Shown here: one piece after another, positions 35,067 to 47,100 of the stretch
Position numbering within the stretch: the first letter of the stretch is position 1
How the letters are laid out: the number at the start of each line of letters is the position of its first letter
DNA from: Botryotinia globosa
Taxonomy: Eukaryota; Ascomycota; Leotiomycetes; Helotiales; Sclerotiniaceae
Direction: 5' to 3'
DNA length: 64,000 nucleotides
Assembly: GCA_014898425.1 (NCBI GenBank)
Contig: RCSZ01000008.1
Coordinates: 941,501-1,005,500, forward strand
Position numbers and translations under genes: made by a program
The notes under the pieces: generated by a model
Database searches by the model: none
What the model saw: only the letters and a program-made list of their open reading frames with translations
What the model was told of the DNA's origin: nothing

Positions 35067-35744
35067 TCATCTCACCCTCAACTCCTCCACACGCTTCGCA
35101 ATGTCCCCATCCAAAAACCTCCTCACCTCCCACCTCCTATCCTCCACCTTTCGCAACAACAGGCCCGTCAACAATTCCCTCACAATCCTATTCCCTACCA
35201 CCAACTCCTCCACCACATCTCTCCACCTATACTCCACGACCTTCCCCTCTCTCCTCATCACCTCTGCCGCATCATCTAGCAAATTCTGCACCCACAATCT
35301 CACCAAGCGATTCCGACTCAGAAAGATTCCAAGTTCCTTGACTTCATATGAGGAGCATGTATCAATTGTTTTCAAAATGAGATATTGTCTCGTTAATTCT
35401 TCTCCCGTAGCGATACCGATATTATTGCTATCCGGATTTGGGATACCGCTTGCGCGCTCGTTGATCTGAGAGAGGATTCTGTTGTGGGTTTCTTGGTAGA
35501 GGAAGTATTCTTCGTCTTTTTGGCGGGTGGTGAGGAGGGTTGGGGGAGAGGGAGTGGAGGATCGTGCTCTCCTCGGTGAAGGGGGTTGAGATCCAGATGG
35601 TGAGATGGAGGGAGATAAGGACCAGGATGACGATGGTCTGGTTCTTGGGGGAGATGGAGGTACTTGCTCGTTCTGATGATAGGAGTGTATGGTAAGAGAG
35701 CTTACAGGAGCGCTAATGGCCAAACCATTCGTGTTATTCTGCAT
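35067..35744 (-). CDS. Hypothetical protein with disordered N-terminus and helical C-terminus
   Basis: A single exon of 225 residues. The first 70 residues are rich in Ser and Pro with SP and PSP motifs (possible proline-directed phosphorylation sites). Residues about 75-225 are strongly charged and look alpha-helical, with a hydrophobic heptad-like pattern around LVRLWVQNLLDDAAEVMRR. No membrane segment or catalytic motif is present. The length and amphipathic C-terminus favour a real gene, but I do not recognise it. Confidence 0.65.
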   Translation of the reverse strand: MQNNTNGLAISAPVSSLTIHSYHQNEQVPPSPPRTRPSSSWSLSPSISPSGSQPPSPRRARSSTPSPPTLLTTRQKDEEYFLYQETHNRILSQINERASGIPNPDSNNIGIATGEELTRQYLILKTIDTCSSYEVKELGIFLSRNRLVRLWVQNLLDDAAEVMRREGKVVEYRWRDVVEELVVGNRIVRELLTGLLLRKVEDRRWEVRRFLDGDIAKRVEELRVR

Positions 35745-36192
35745 TATGAAGTGCTTTGGGTGTATGTTACTGATATGTGCAGATCTTGATGTAGTGGAAT
35801 AATTAGACGCGGATCTTGTTGGATGCGGCTGGAATGAACTAAGTAGTGTTTTTTAAAAGTTTGATACAGAGAAGGATTGTGAAGAGATATTTAAAGACTT
35901 TGAGGTGAGAGATTAACAAAACAATATTATGTTAATACAGCCAAATCAAGTCTTGTTGCTGTACTATTGTATGGGATCCAGAAGAATGATACCACCGTAA
36001 ATACTCATTTACAGTGAGGCTCAAACACTGCTAATGCGTTCGATGTCAAGAACGATATGACTTTATACCTCTACCCTCAATGACCAGGATTTCGCATAGA
36101 TGGTGATACATTTGCTCGGATTTATGGTGTCGATTAGAAGACTGCCAACAAATTCCGATCGAGTTCTGTCTTCGAGAATTTAGCCAACATAT
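35745..36192. other. Intergenic region
   Basis: Divergent promoter region between the gene starting at 35744 on the minus strand and the small ORF at 36193. No motif stands out. Confidence 0.4.
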
Positions 36193-36552
36193 ATGCTTTG
36201 GCGAAAAGTTATCAATATGGATGTCATTGAAGAGCTATGCCGTCAGCTACAGTTTCTTCATCCAAAGTACGCCGAAGCTAAAACCTACAACACAGAGCTA
36301 GCAAAGAAAATAGCACTCGCAAAGTCAATAAATGGTATCAGTAAGAAGATTCGGGCTCGCAAGACGGAGTTTGATATCGTAGCCAGAACAGGTTCTGCAA
36401 CTAGAGAAGAGATAGTTACTCCTGGAAATTTGGCAGCACATAGTGCGGAAGTGATTACAGACGCTCATCTGGTCGTTGAATATGACCCTAAGCCTGGATC
36501 CTCTTACCGTACTTGGGAAATGAGCCATAGCCGATATCCTGGATTCAGATAA
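36193..36552 (+). CDS. Small hypothetical ORF
   Basis: A 119-codon single-exon frame. The first half is basic and helical (ELCRQLQFLHPKYAEAKTYN); the second half is mixed, with EYDPKPGSSYRTW near the end. Composition is protein-like and not low-complexity, but no family, partner or intron supports it. It could be a real small gene or a fragment of a degraded one. Confidence 0.35.
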   Translation: MLWRKVINMDVIEELCRQLQFLHPKYAEAKTYNTELAKKIALAKSINGISKKIRARKTEFDIVARTGSATREEIVTPGNLAAHSAEVITDAHLVVEYDPKPGSSYRTWEMSHSRYPGFR

Positions 36553-37989
36553 AACTACCTATTGAACTAGATCTTTCCGCCAGAATATATGGTCAAGTTC
36601 TCGCTATCCAGCATGAATGAAAATCAGTATTCTGGCACTTCACTGACTGTTGGTTTCACTTGGTGGCCGTGAAGTGTAAGTGCTGAATTCTTTGCATGGT
36701 CATGTCTGATTAGAGGCTAGCTAGGTACGTAGATGGGAAGCTATAAATGTGCGTGCGTGAAACACTAGCGCCAATCGCTTGCTTTTTTATGCCGAGGAAA
36801 AGATTGTGTCGAAAGGTGGACAACTTTTAAACCATCTTGCTGAAATAGAAGTGAACAGCACAATATTATGCACCGTGGCAAGGATTGTAACACAATTCAT
36901 ACTCAATACTTAATCTCGATTTCGAATGCTTGAAACGCCTGAAATGCCAAAAAAATATGCAGCTGTGCGGCCCGATCCTTATTGACTCATGGAGTGACAG
37001 CGAGAGATCATGATTTACTAGCCTACGAAGCGGCGTTGTAACCATGTCTAGCTAAAACTCTGAATTTCTTGGCTCCGGCTGTTTGCTTCCTTTGGATTAC
37101 ATCCCTCATGGAATAGACTTGACTATTTAATACTTTACAGAAAGGGAAAAGTTGCGGACACATAGCTGTGTACGAAGAGCACAAAATTGTAGGAATTACC
37201 AACAAATAGAATTGTAGAATGTACAGAATTAACTAAATTGGGCAAAATCGTTGCTTACCAGGGTCTAATCTGATGTGTCCACCCCCGTTACTTCATGGAT
37301 CATGCAAGAACTACGCCCCGGAATGATCATCTCAGCTAGATGCATGAATTATTTTGGTATTAGACGGGGAAATACTGATCGCCACTAACTTACCTTGTCC
37401 GTTCAAAATTAGATGACATATTCCTGTTCGAGGGCAGATAGTTTCATCCTAGTTCGCGGGGTAGTATCGCATCGTACCCCTGATAATTAGTGGTGCTTTC
37501 CTCGCTTAATATTAGTTGCCTCTCAGTACAGCACATACCAACAGTTGGTGCACGGTCTAATGCAACACCAGCCCTCGAAATTCTTAGGTCTGAAGCCTGT
37601 TGGTGAATTCACTGTCATTCCTTTTGTATTGGAGAGCTAGTTAAGAGGAAGTAGTTAAATATAAATATTGTCATGAACTATGAAGAGTTATCCAAAAGAT
37701 GCCTAATTCGATGTCGCTTGCTTTCAAAAATCACTGCAGTTTCAGAATTACGTTGATAGCTGTGAGCTACGTGCTGGGAAAGGGACCAAGACCTAGCTGT
37801 CCTTTCTTTTGGCTGGATAACATACCATACCTCCGATTATACTGGAGGTATGATCATGGTGAGTTGCTGACGTGAAGACAGCATGAAAGAACATAAGATT
37901 GATAACGATAGAAGTTTTTTGGTTAAATAAATTGCTTTCAAGGTCTGTAATTTTCAATATCTAGACCTACTTGAAAATTTACCAACAGT
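36553..37989. other. Intergenic region, 1.4 kb
   Basis: No coding region with recognisable similarity, no RNA gene and no clear repeat are seen. Confidence 0.5.
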
Positions 37990-39218
37990 TCACTTAAGTC
38001 GGTTCTCTTCTGGTACGACTAAGACTCCACGATATCTCATTTTTCCTTCCTTTAATACTCCGAAAGCTTTAACAATGCCATCACGGTCCATCACAAACTT
38101 GTGTACTTTTGGCTCTACGCCTTTAGCGGCAGCAAAATCCAGCATGCGCTTACGCACATTTGTAGGCGCTAACACACTTCCTTGGATCGTGATACCATTT
38201 AACAATAGTGGCATATTGGGTAATGCGAGATTTCCAGGTCCAATGGTGAGTGCAAAGATCTTAGCTTTGGGAGCCAAGAATGGGAGGTAGATACCCCACT
38301 TTGGTAGGGCGGGAGCAGTCACAATGAGGACGTCGAGAGCGCCACCGAGACTGGCCTCTTTGATATTTGAATCATTGTAATAAGCGCTAGCGCAAAAAGC
38401 TAGAGCATCAGATTCTTTGGATTGGGCGCTGGAGAAGGCAATGACTTCATTGCCCATTTTCAATGCAAACTAAAGAAGAGAAAATTAGTATAGTATAAAG
38501 AGGAGATATCTGATTATATTACTTGAATAGCCAGATGGCCGAGCCCACCAACACCGATGACACCTATCCGATCAGTTGGTTTCACGTCGTAGGTGTCGAG
38601 CACATTGAAGCACGTAGCTCCAGCACACTAATTGCGACATTAAATGAGCGAAATTGAAGAAACAATGAAGCTTTATTTTTGCAAAATGAGACCTAAGGTG
38701 TAGATTACGAGTTCTGACATACCATCAAGGGTGCTGCTTCTTCATCGGAAAGCTCTTTAGGAATCAGAAACAGTCGGCTCTCCTTCTTGACAATGCCATA
38801 AGCCAGACTACCCTGATCAAGGTCTGAGCGGCCGTACATCTTTCGCTCCGAGCAGAACACGTCAGTTCCGCAGTCGCATTGCTTGCATTTGCCACAGGTA
38901 TCTTGTAAAAATCCCCATCCTACGCGAGCGCTTTTCGTGAGACTTTGGACTTCCGGGCCAGTTGCAACAACGACACCAACACCTTCGTGTCCAAGAGTCA
39001 TCTGGAGCATTCAGTTAGCATATTCTATGAAGATAAGATATGTCAAGCCTTACATCATTGTACTTGAACAGCAAATCACCGCCGCAAAGACCGGACGCAG
39101 AAACAGAGATCAAGACTTGATCACCACTCAAAGCTGGACGTTTTGAATCGGACTCGATGATATCGCCAGCTTTAGAACCTTTGAACACAGTAAAAACGAT
39201 GCTGTCATGAGGAGACAT
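37990..39218 (-). CDS. Zinc-dependent alcohol dehydrogenase, cinnamyl-alcohol/ADH6 type
   Basis: Likely an NADP-dependent medium-chain dehydrogenase acting on aldehydes and alcohols in the cytosol. Exons on the minus strand are 39218..39054, 39001..38723, 38627..38523 and 38469..37990, with canonical introns; the exons sum to 342 codons plus stop. Visible motifs are SGLCGGDLLF (first catalytic zinc ligand), GHEGVGVVV, the four-cysteine structural zinc loop CGKCKQCDCGTDVFC, CAGATCF (second catalytic cysteine) and the cofactor-binding GVGGLGHLAIQ. The usual CHSDLH at the first site is replaced by CGGDLL, which may alter substrate preference. It lies near a truncated transporter in the same orientation. 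No lesion is seen. Confidence 0.92.
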
Positions 39219-39767
39219 GGTATGTGTTTGGAAGTGCGATACCTTGTAGATTTAAAAAATAAGCTTGAGAGAGAAAACTGGGAGGGAGTTGCCGAGTTGA
39301 ATTTCACTCTTGGATAAGCAGCCTGGCAGAAAGAGATGATGGATTGTTAAAGCTCGAGATTATTCGGATTACTGTGGGTAAATGAGTTTCTGTCGGGGTC
39401 TCGTTGCTTCATCGAGCTTTCCAAGCTTTGCCTGATTATAATTTTAACTCCACAGCCCAGTTTTCAGCCCACTGGCAACACATTTTTCGGACAATGGAAT
39501 CTCAAGGTTGTCACTCTGTTGGCTGCTCACTAGATTTCAACAGTAGGCGCACGGACTCATATTGAAGTTTCCGAACCACTGTCCCTAAACAAACCAGTAC
39601 TTATTACCTAGGTATCTAGGCATCTGATTTAAACGAAATTCCACAATCAACCGAACCCCCCTGTAAAGTGATAGTAAAAATCTTGTAGCATTTGATAATA
39701 AAGGTGAAAATTTCTAGTGAAGTGAACTTATAGCAATAATCACCTAGATGTATGAACAGCATGGACA
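39219..39767. other. Intergenic region
   Basis: Promoter side of the dehydrogenase gene and 3' flank of the transporter remnant. No gene is visible. Confidence 0.5.
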
Positions 39768-41174
39768 TCATCCTCTGGACTGTCTCTTTCGAATTATTTT
39801 CCCATATTTATAGAATATGAATCTATTGTGATGATAAGCAAGAGATATGCCGATTCCGTTCCTCTATACTCACGGGAAAGGAGCCATTGCCAGAGAAAGC
39901 AGAGCAAGCAATGTAGTTGCCCATTGATATCCTAGCTTGTTAAACACTGTGGGCCGCTTGTCAGTCAGAGGGAAATAGAAGAAACCGGAAACCTGCTTAC
40001 TTTGAATCCCAAACAATGGGAAAGCAGCCGCAAAAGAGCTTCTAGCGAAGCTATTTGCGGCGAGAGCACTTGCCGTATACACAGAACTGTAAACGGAGTT
40101 AGCATCCGAGTTCACAGATATTGGCTATGAGTCGATGCTTCATGAGTTTAATTTTGCTGGAGAGATATTGATGTGGGAACGTTGAGCCCAGTGGAAGGCA
40201 TCTCGATAGTTTATATCACCAAGTAAATAAGAGTTGTAACTTACTATGCATCCACTAGGAATGCGAAAGTACCAGAGAACACGAGAGTCATTCCCATACC
40301 AAATATGCTCGATCCAATGATTAGGACGATCCAGTGGATTGAGGAGAACCTGCGAGTTATTAGAATTCATTGTGACTCCAGGTTTACTGTGTCCATCCGA
40401 ACCAAAACAGCCCAAGAGTTACCCGAGGACCTCCTAGAATGGCACTTGAAAATGTTAGCTGCCCTTCATCATATCAAACTGGTCGATACATCTTTCTAAT
40501 GATTCTAATCACAATTTAAAGCATTCGAAACACATAGTGCAGTCTAATGGAATTTGAGATGAGTTCAAGTCAGGGCATTAAGCTTACGGTATTAATCGGA
40601 ATTCAGGCTCTGACACCGGTGGGGTACCATCTCCTGTATTTCTATTCCTTTCCACTAGACGAGAATAATGATTGTGCCACAACGGAGTTAAAACCATTGC
40701 TATCAGCATTTCTACGCCAATTCCTAGGAAAGACAGTCCCACTTCATGCAGGAAAAAGTCGTGATTTCTCTTGGAAACAAGACCGAAAGCACCAAAGAGA
40801 AGATAAAGAATGCCCAGAAGCTAGGAGTGTTAACTAACATTCACAATTCATACTCGATCTCGCTTGCCAAAGCCGAGTATACACACAGATTAAGACACAT
40901 TGATTCCAACATCAGAAGCACAAAGGGATGATAGAATGATCTCAAGATAGTCTACTCCTATATCAGCTTATACCCTTCGGAGAGTTTGGGCATTCAGGAT
41001 TTGCTCGCTATCACGATAGATTTGTTCAATTTTTCAATCTGGGCATGCCACCGCTCATCTCCTATCTCACAACGAAGGCTTCGTGCCTTTTTTTTGCAAT
41101 AGTATAGAATGATATATCTCAGGAATGATTATTAATACCAATAGGAATTGAACACCACTCCATATCAAAAGAGC
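39768..41174 (-). pseudogene. N-terminally truncated MFS transporter (drug:H+ antiporter type)
   Basis: Eight exon segments can be joined on the minus strand: 41174..41015, 40951..40868, 40820..40588, 40444..40388, 40349..40245, 40086..40001, 39946..39874 and 39822..39768. They encode the second half of a fungal MFS transporter: a membrane helix ending IIIPEIYHSILL, the central loop, LMLESMCLNLCVYSAL, GILYLLFGAFGLV, LFWFGWT, IHWIVLIIGSSIFG, and ALAANSFARSSFAAAFPLFG. The six segments from 40820 onward sum to exactly 609 nt. The intron at 40821..40867 appears to start with GC (GCAAGC...TAG). An eight-T run at 41098-41105 shifts the frame by one base. Upstream sequence is low-complexity DNA, so the N-terminal helices are missing. 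Confidence 0.75.
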
Positions 41175-44100
41175 CTAAAAGACCATCGCCTGTGTTGGTT
41201 AGATCCAGTTTCCTCCATAGCGTGGTAAATCACTTACCAAATATTTAATTTTTGATATATAATTTTTGATTTATATATTTACATAATCATTGGCCTTATT
41301 AACCAACCATATATGCATTCGAACAATAGATATCAAACTTCAAAATACCCATTCGCCAACTACATGAAAAAAAAAGAGATATCTCTAAATATTTCGCAAA
41401 AACATGAATCAATACATGGAATGAGATTGACAAATAAATCTATCTATCTATCTATCTATCCAGAAACCTAAAGAACAAAGATCTAATATCTAAAACCCAC
41501 CTAGAAATCTCAATCCTATCCAAAAAAAACAACAGAAAAAGATAGAAGAATTAAGCGACGCCCCCCTCCCCCTCCACAAAACAAAACAAAAAACCATAAA
41601 GACCAAGACCAAACTCAAACTCAAATCCATCTCTATCAACCACCACCACCTATTACCCACTATAATACGTCACCCAACTAACAAAAATAAACACCAAATA
41701 CGTCACCTAACCCTAAGAAAGCACCCCCATCCCATCACCCCACTTTCAACCATCTAGAAGCAAGCAATCAAGCAAGCGAGCAAGTCGTTCCTGATTCCGC
41801 GCGCGGCTAAAATCGTCGATCATTTTATCCACATATCCACATATCACATATCGAACTGTTCCATGCTATGCCATTACAATTCAACACAATCTAGCAATTC
41901 AATACAATCTAGCATATTCCATGTCATCTAAAAATCCCCTTCTCTTCCTCTTCCCCTCCCCATCGCCACTCCTCCTCGCTACTCCCCCACCACTCATTGG
42001 CCCAACCAAACCCAATCAAATCCCTACCCAAAATCCCTTCCCGAACATCCATTCACCCACCCAACCTTCCAAGTTCCAACCTTCCAACCTTCTAGAAGCC
42101 TCACAAAACTACAAAATCCCAAAATCCCAGAATCCACATCCCAGAATCCCCATCCACGGATGAACGAACAAACAATCATACAATCTCATCATACCTCATC
42201 TCATCTCACCTCCCCTCAACTCACCTCTCCCCCCTCGACTCAGGTCCCTCCCACCCCCACCCCACCCCTACCCACCCTCCAATCCCTCGCCGATCTCCCT
42301 CGTTCCTCACCAAGTACCGACGATCGCGCACCAAACATCCAAACGAACTTCATAAGTAAGAAGGGTCTTTCTCTCTTTCTTTCCTTCACGATTCTTACCT
42401 GCATGCACGCATGCATGCATACAACCCCAGATAAGATTGAACCACTACCCTACCCTACCCTACCCCAAATGGACCCCTAAAACCCACAGGTATCTATCCC
42501 GTATCTACCAATGAGATTCCCTGGGTCTGTCCTTGTAATCTCCATACATTTACAGTAACTAAGTAAGAAAGTAGAAGTGGGTTTGTTGCGGTGACGAGTA
42601 ATACAATGCGATACAATGCGATACGATTCAAGCATACGAAAATTAGAAATCAAATTGAATGAAGACACCAATCTATTCTTCAGAAGGTTACATCGGACTA
42701 GCCTACCCACCCACTCACCCACCTGTCCAGATGGAGCATCTTCGGGATATCCGGGATTATTTCTAATTATCGAAACCAAGGTGGTAAATATGATGAAAAA
42801 TTATACAAATACGTATGTAAAAGAGTGGAAGATAATTACATTTACAATAACAGTTACAATTACAATCGCATAAGTAAATTAATACATTTGAACATCCTCG
42901 AGAAGGAACATATGTATGCAATCCACTCCTCCGCGAAAGGAAGGAATCGCATGTAGGATGAGGCGGGGAAGATGATCCATCGCCGTTTTCTACTCAATCA
43001 ATCACGACGCGGGGATGAAATTGAGCCAATGGGACGGATGCGACATGAGGGAACTACCTAGGGATAGCAGGTGATTTTAATGTATATAGACGGGTTGGAG
43101 ACACATAATCAACTGCGACGTGAAATATAAAAAGGATAAATGTAAAACACTAGATGAGTTGAGATGATGAGACAGGAACGGGAAATTGATTCGGATAATT
43201 GATTCGGGGATAAAGAGTTTGGTACTGCCGATGAGGATGATTAGAAAGATGAGGATGAGAAAGACCGAGCGCAAAGTGTGTCTGTAAGGCCGAGGAAAAA
43301 TCCATATCTATCGGAGATGAATGAATAATCACAGGACGAAATACACCTAGTAGGTATATGTAGTATGTACATGTAACTTCAGTTACTGAGACAACGAGAA
43401 TGTAAGGCGAGAAGTACCTGCTCATGTGACATCTATCACATGTCATGAAACTCATCATGATCTACCAGGTACTCTACCCGACCCTACCCCTCTTCTCAAA
43501 ATCATCAATCAATGCATCAAAAAGGGGGAAACGTTCCTCCCACCGCCTCGCGCTCCTCATCAAGAAATGCGGTATTGATCGGTCTTCGCTCGAAGCCCCC
43601 AGAATCAACTATCTGGCCCCTACGATAGCACTCAAAATCGAACGATGTATACAGTCTCATCACAAACCCCTCGAATCCCACCTCCCGTCCGAACTGCAAA
43701 CCGAAGATCGCCTTACCAACCATCCAAGCAAGATCAAGCACCTTATTTAGGTACTTACCTCAAAGCCGAACCTGAAAATCATGACACATTTCAATCCCAA
43801 TCTGTATCCGTGAAGCGTACCTGAAATCTTCGCATACCACACGCACAATGATTTCTGCAGCGGAAAATTATCTAGTTAGCTACCAGTCAGGTACCAAAAA
43901 AACACGTGTTGCTCGTTTCTGGTAGGTGTGAGTGAATACGCGGAGACGATATGCATCTAGAGGATGATACATATGTACGAATACGCATTTGAAAACCAAA
44001 AACAACGACGGGCGTTGAAGAATACCAATTGGGTATCGCGATGTCATTTATCGGCCTGTCTTGCATTTGGTATTGTGTGTTATTTTCTCTCCCTTATGAG

Positions 44101-47100
44101 CCAAGCATCGTGATGAGAAGGTTGTACCAAGTTTGTTATTTTGAGCGGTCTGGATTTAGGTCGGTTAGTCCTCCTGCAGGCTTGGGCGTGAGCGGGTCGC
44201 ATGGAAAATTATATGGAGTGCGTATACTCCGTCCTTCGTAGGTAGGTAGAGGTAAAATCGATAGATGGCATCGTAAGCGCCCAATGAACTTCCTTTACCC
44301 TAACCTTCCATTCGGCATTCACGCCGATATGGAGCCTATTTCTCAGCCCTCTTTGACCATTCCCTTCCAAGCAAACTCTAATAAAGCTAAAAGACTCACC
44401 TCAATCAGTATTCATTCACCATCACCAAGTCAAAGTCAGCAAGCGCCATAACGGAAATCAAGACATCCCAAAGCCCGTAAGGCCGTCCGTCCATGGTCCA
44501 TCTGCTCTCGATAGCATCGACCAACCCAAAACCCCACCTCGCACACACTCTCAGCCGGCGACCCCGAAACACTATTCTTCCCTCTCATCCTTCCCTTCTA
44601 TTCTTCCTTCCCACGAGTCCCACGACCCGGTCCACTCTAACCCAGCCCAGCCAGCCCAAGCACACATCGCCACTCGGGATATTTTCCATCGAGTGATCAC
44701 TGTGACACCGACCGAGTAACGAACCAAACAGGGATGAGGCAAATTAACCCCAATAAAGTAATACGCTAGAAGGCTGACAGCGTGATGGAATAAATGAAAG
44801 AATACGCGTGGCGCTCTTCTAGAAGCCTTCCTCTTTGGAGAAAATTTTCTTTCGCTGGAACGTGAAGGGATGTGTGCAGATGGGGTGTGGGTGTGTGGTA
44901 TCATGTATGGTTTGTGATGAGATTTGGATGGGCGATGGCGTGGAACACCTGGTAGAATATTCTTTTCTTTTCTCGAGGTGGAAATACCAACTTCCCTACC
45001 CGTAACGCCATGTAACGCCATGTAATGATAAATAATGTTAATATAATGATCAGAACCAAAAGAACAAGAGAAAAATTCCATTTCATCTTCTAAAGCGAAA
45101 GCGTACCATATTTTGTTAATGGAGTGACTAAATCGCACCCACCATTTCAATAACCACACCCTTCCTTCTCATTCCTTCATCATCGTCATCATTATGGAGA
45201 TATGCAGATATGCAGATATGCATATTGATTATTGAATATGGCATGTACATATGCATCCACCATTCCCATCCTTCTAGAGTAGCCTAGGTCAACAGCGATC
45301 ATCACTCTACGGAAATAAACTCATCGATTGGGAAATAGATAGGATGGTATAGTAATATCTAGTATCTAGAAACAAGAGAGAAAATGATCATACCAAGTAA
45401 AGCACACCGGTCCGTCCATAGAAAGAAAGAAAAAACTCGCCGCGCAATACCTCAAAAATAAAAATAAATCGAGAATTGAATCAAAAATAAAGACAGAAGA
45501 TGAATGCATGGGTATACAGGCGTGCGAGTTCCAAATCATCAAGTCACCAGTTCGAGATACCTACCATACCATACCAAACCATACCTCATATTCACATTCT
45601 CACCTCCTCCTAAGCGATCTATCTAGACCTCCCAGCCGACTGTCTCTCCATCTCCCTCTGCATCTCCAATGATTCTCCATCTCTGTTTCGCCGCGGAAAG
45701 TTGAAACAGACTCTGAAATATTTCTCTCCAATTCTCACCATGTATCACTTCACATCATTACATTTCTCCTCTCCTCCCTCCCGCTAAACAACCATTTCTT
45801 TTTCCGTCTGACAGCTTGGCTAGCGCTGTTTGAAGTGTAGTTGGAACCTCGTTACTATTATTTAACTATTTTTTCTCAAACATTCTACTATATTTACCTA
45901 GGTTTCTATCTACCATGATACCTCGATACCTAGCTGCAATACACTGTATAATACACGGCTCGGTTATCTCGCTATGTATGTATCGGCATGATCCATCCTG
46001 AACACCCCCGGGATGCTGGTTTTTAGTATGTATTGTATTGTACTAGGTGTTGTATCAAAACTCGGATGCTATCTATATACCTAGCTATGCATGAACTGGA
46101 CGAAGTAGTCTCGTAGTATAATCTAACCTTGTATCCTGGAGAAAGAAAAGCAAAGAAAGAAAGAAAGCAAGAAAGAAAGATAGCAGTGGTCGGTATATAC
46201 CTCATACGTAGAATAAACGAACCCAAAACATTCATCCTATCCTCGAACCCTTCCTTTCTGCTCTATCTGAACCATGGAATAAAAATAGGAAGAGGGGAAA
46301 AAGAAGCAAAAGAAGCAAGAAAGAGAGGGGAGGAACCCAAGAAAAATGGAAAAGTAATATATATAACACATACAAGTTCTGTGTGTGTAGTATAGTATAG
46401 TATAGTATGATATAGTTTACCTCAGAGACAGTCTTCCGATTGTGAGGAACGAACGAATGAAATAGTAATGGAATACTCGTCGTGATGAATGAGATTGATT
46501 ATTTACTACTGGGGATATAGCACCGCATAGCATAGAATAAAATAGTATATGAATATAAATACCCGTGACTATGCTATACTATCAGTCCATCACCATCTAA
46601 CTAACCGATTGATTGATTACCTAGCTAAATCAAATCAAATCAGATCAAATCAGATCATACTGATAATTGCCTACTAATTACCTACAGTAATAATACCTAA
46701 TCAAATCCATAAGAATTAAATATCCGAATATGATACGCAGTTCCGTTCCGGTACTACATTACGTTACCTGTCCGAGACTACCACCAAGGTACCTATCTAT
46801 CTACCTACCCTCGAGCTACCTACCTATTTACCTATCTACCTATCTATCTACCTACCTACCCTTCCTATCTTATACCGATATACGAAAGCCAAGAAGGGAA
46901 GAGCTCGGGAGCTCGGGAGGTGTAAAGAAAAGATAGAAAGGCAGAAAGGGAATTCTATCTACCAAATAACAACCGAACGCGAGACGCGAGATGCGAGATG
47001 CGAGAGATGCGGAGAAAGAGGTTGGAGATTTAGGGATCCGGTAATTACTTAGGGAGGTAATTAATAGATGATTTAATTATATATAGAAATGAATTGAATT

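Noticed and set aside
41700..41720. Telomere-like CCTAACCCTAAG
   Set aside because: Only about two units, inside a region of many simple repeats; not a telomeric tract.
44572..45159. 195-codon minus-strand ORF
   Set aside because: Composition is unlike a folded protein and there is no family resemblance; probably chance.
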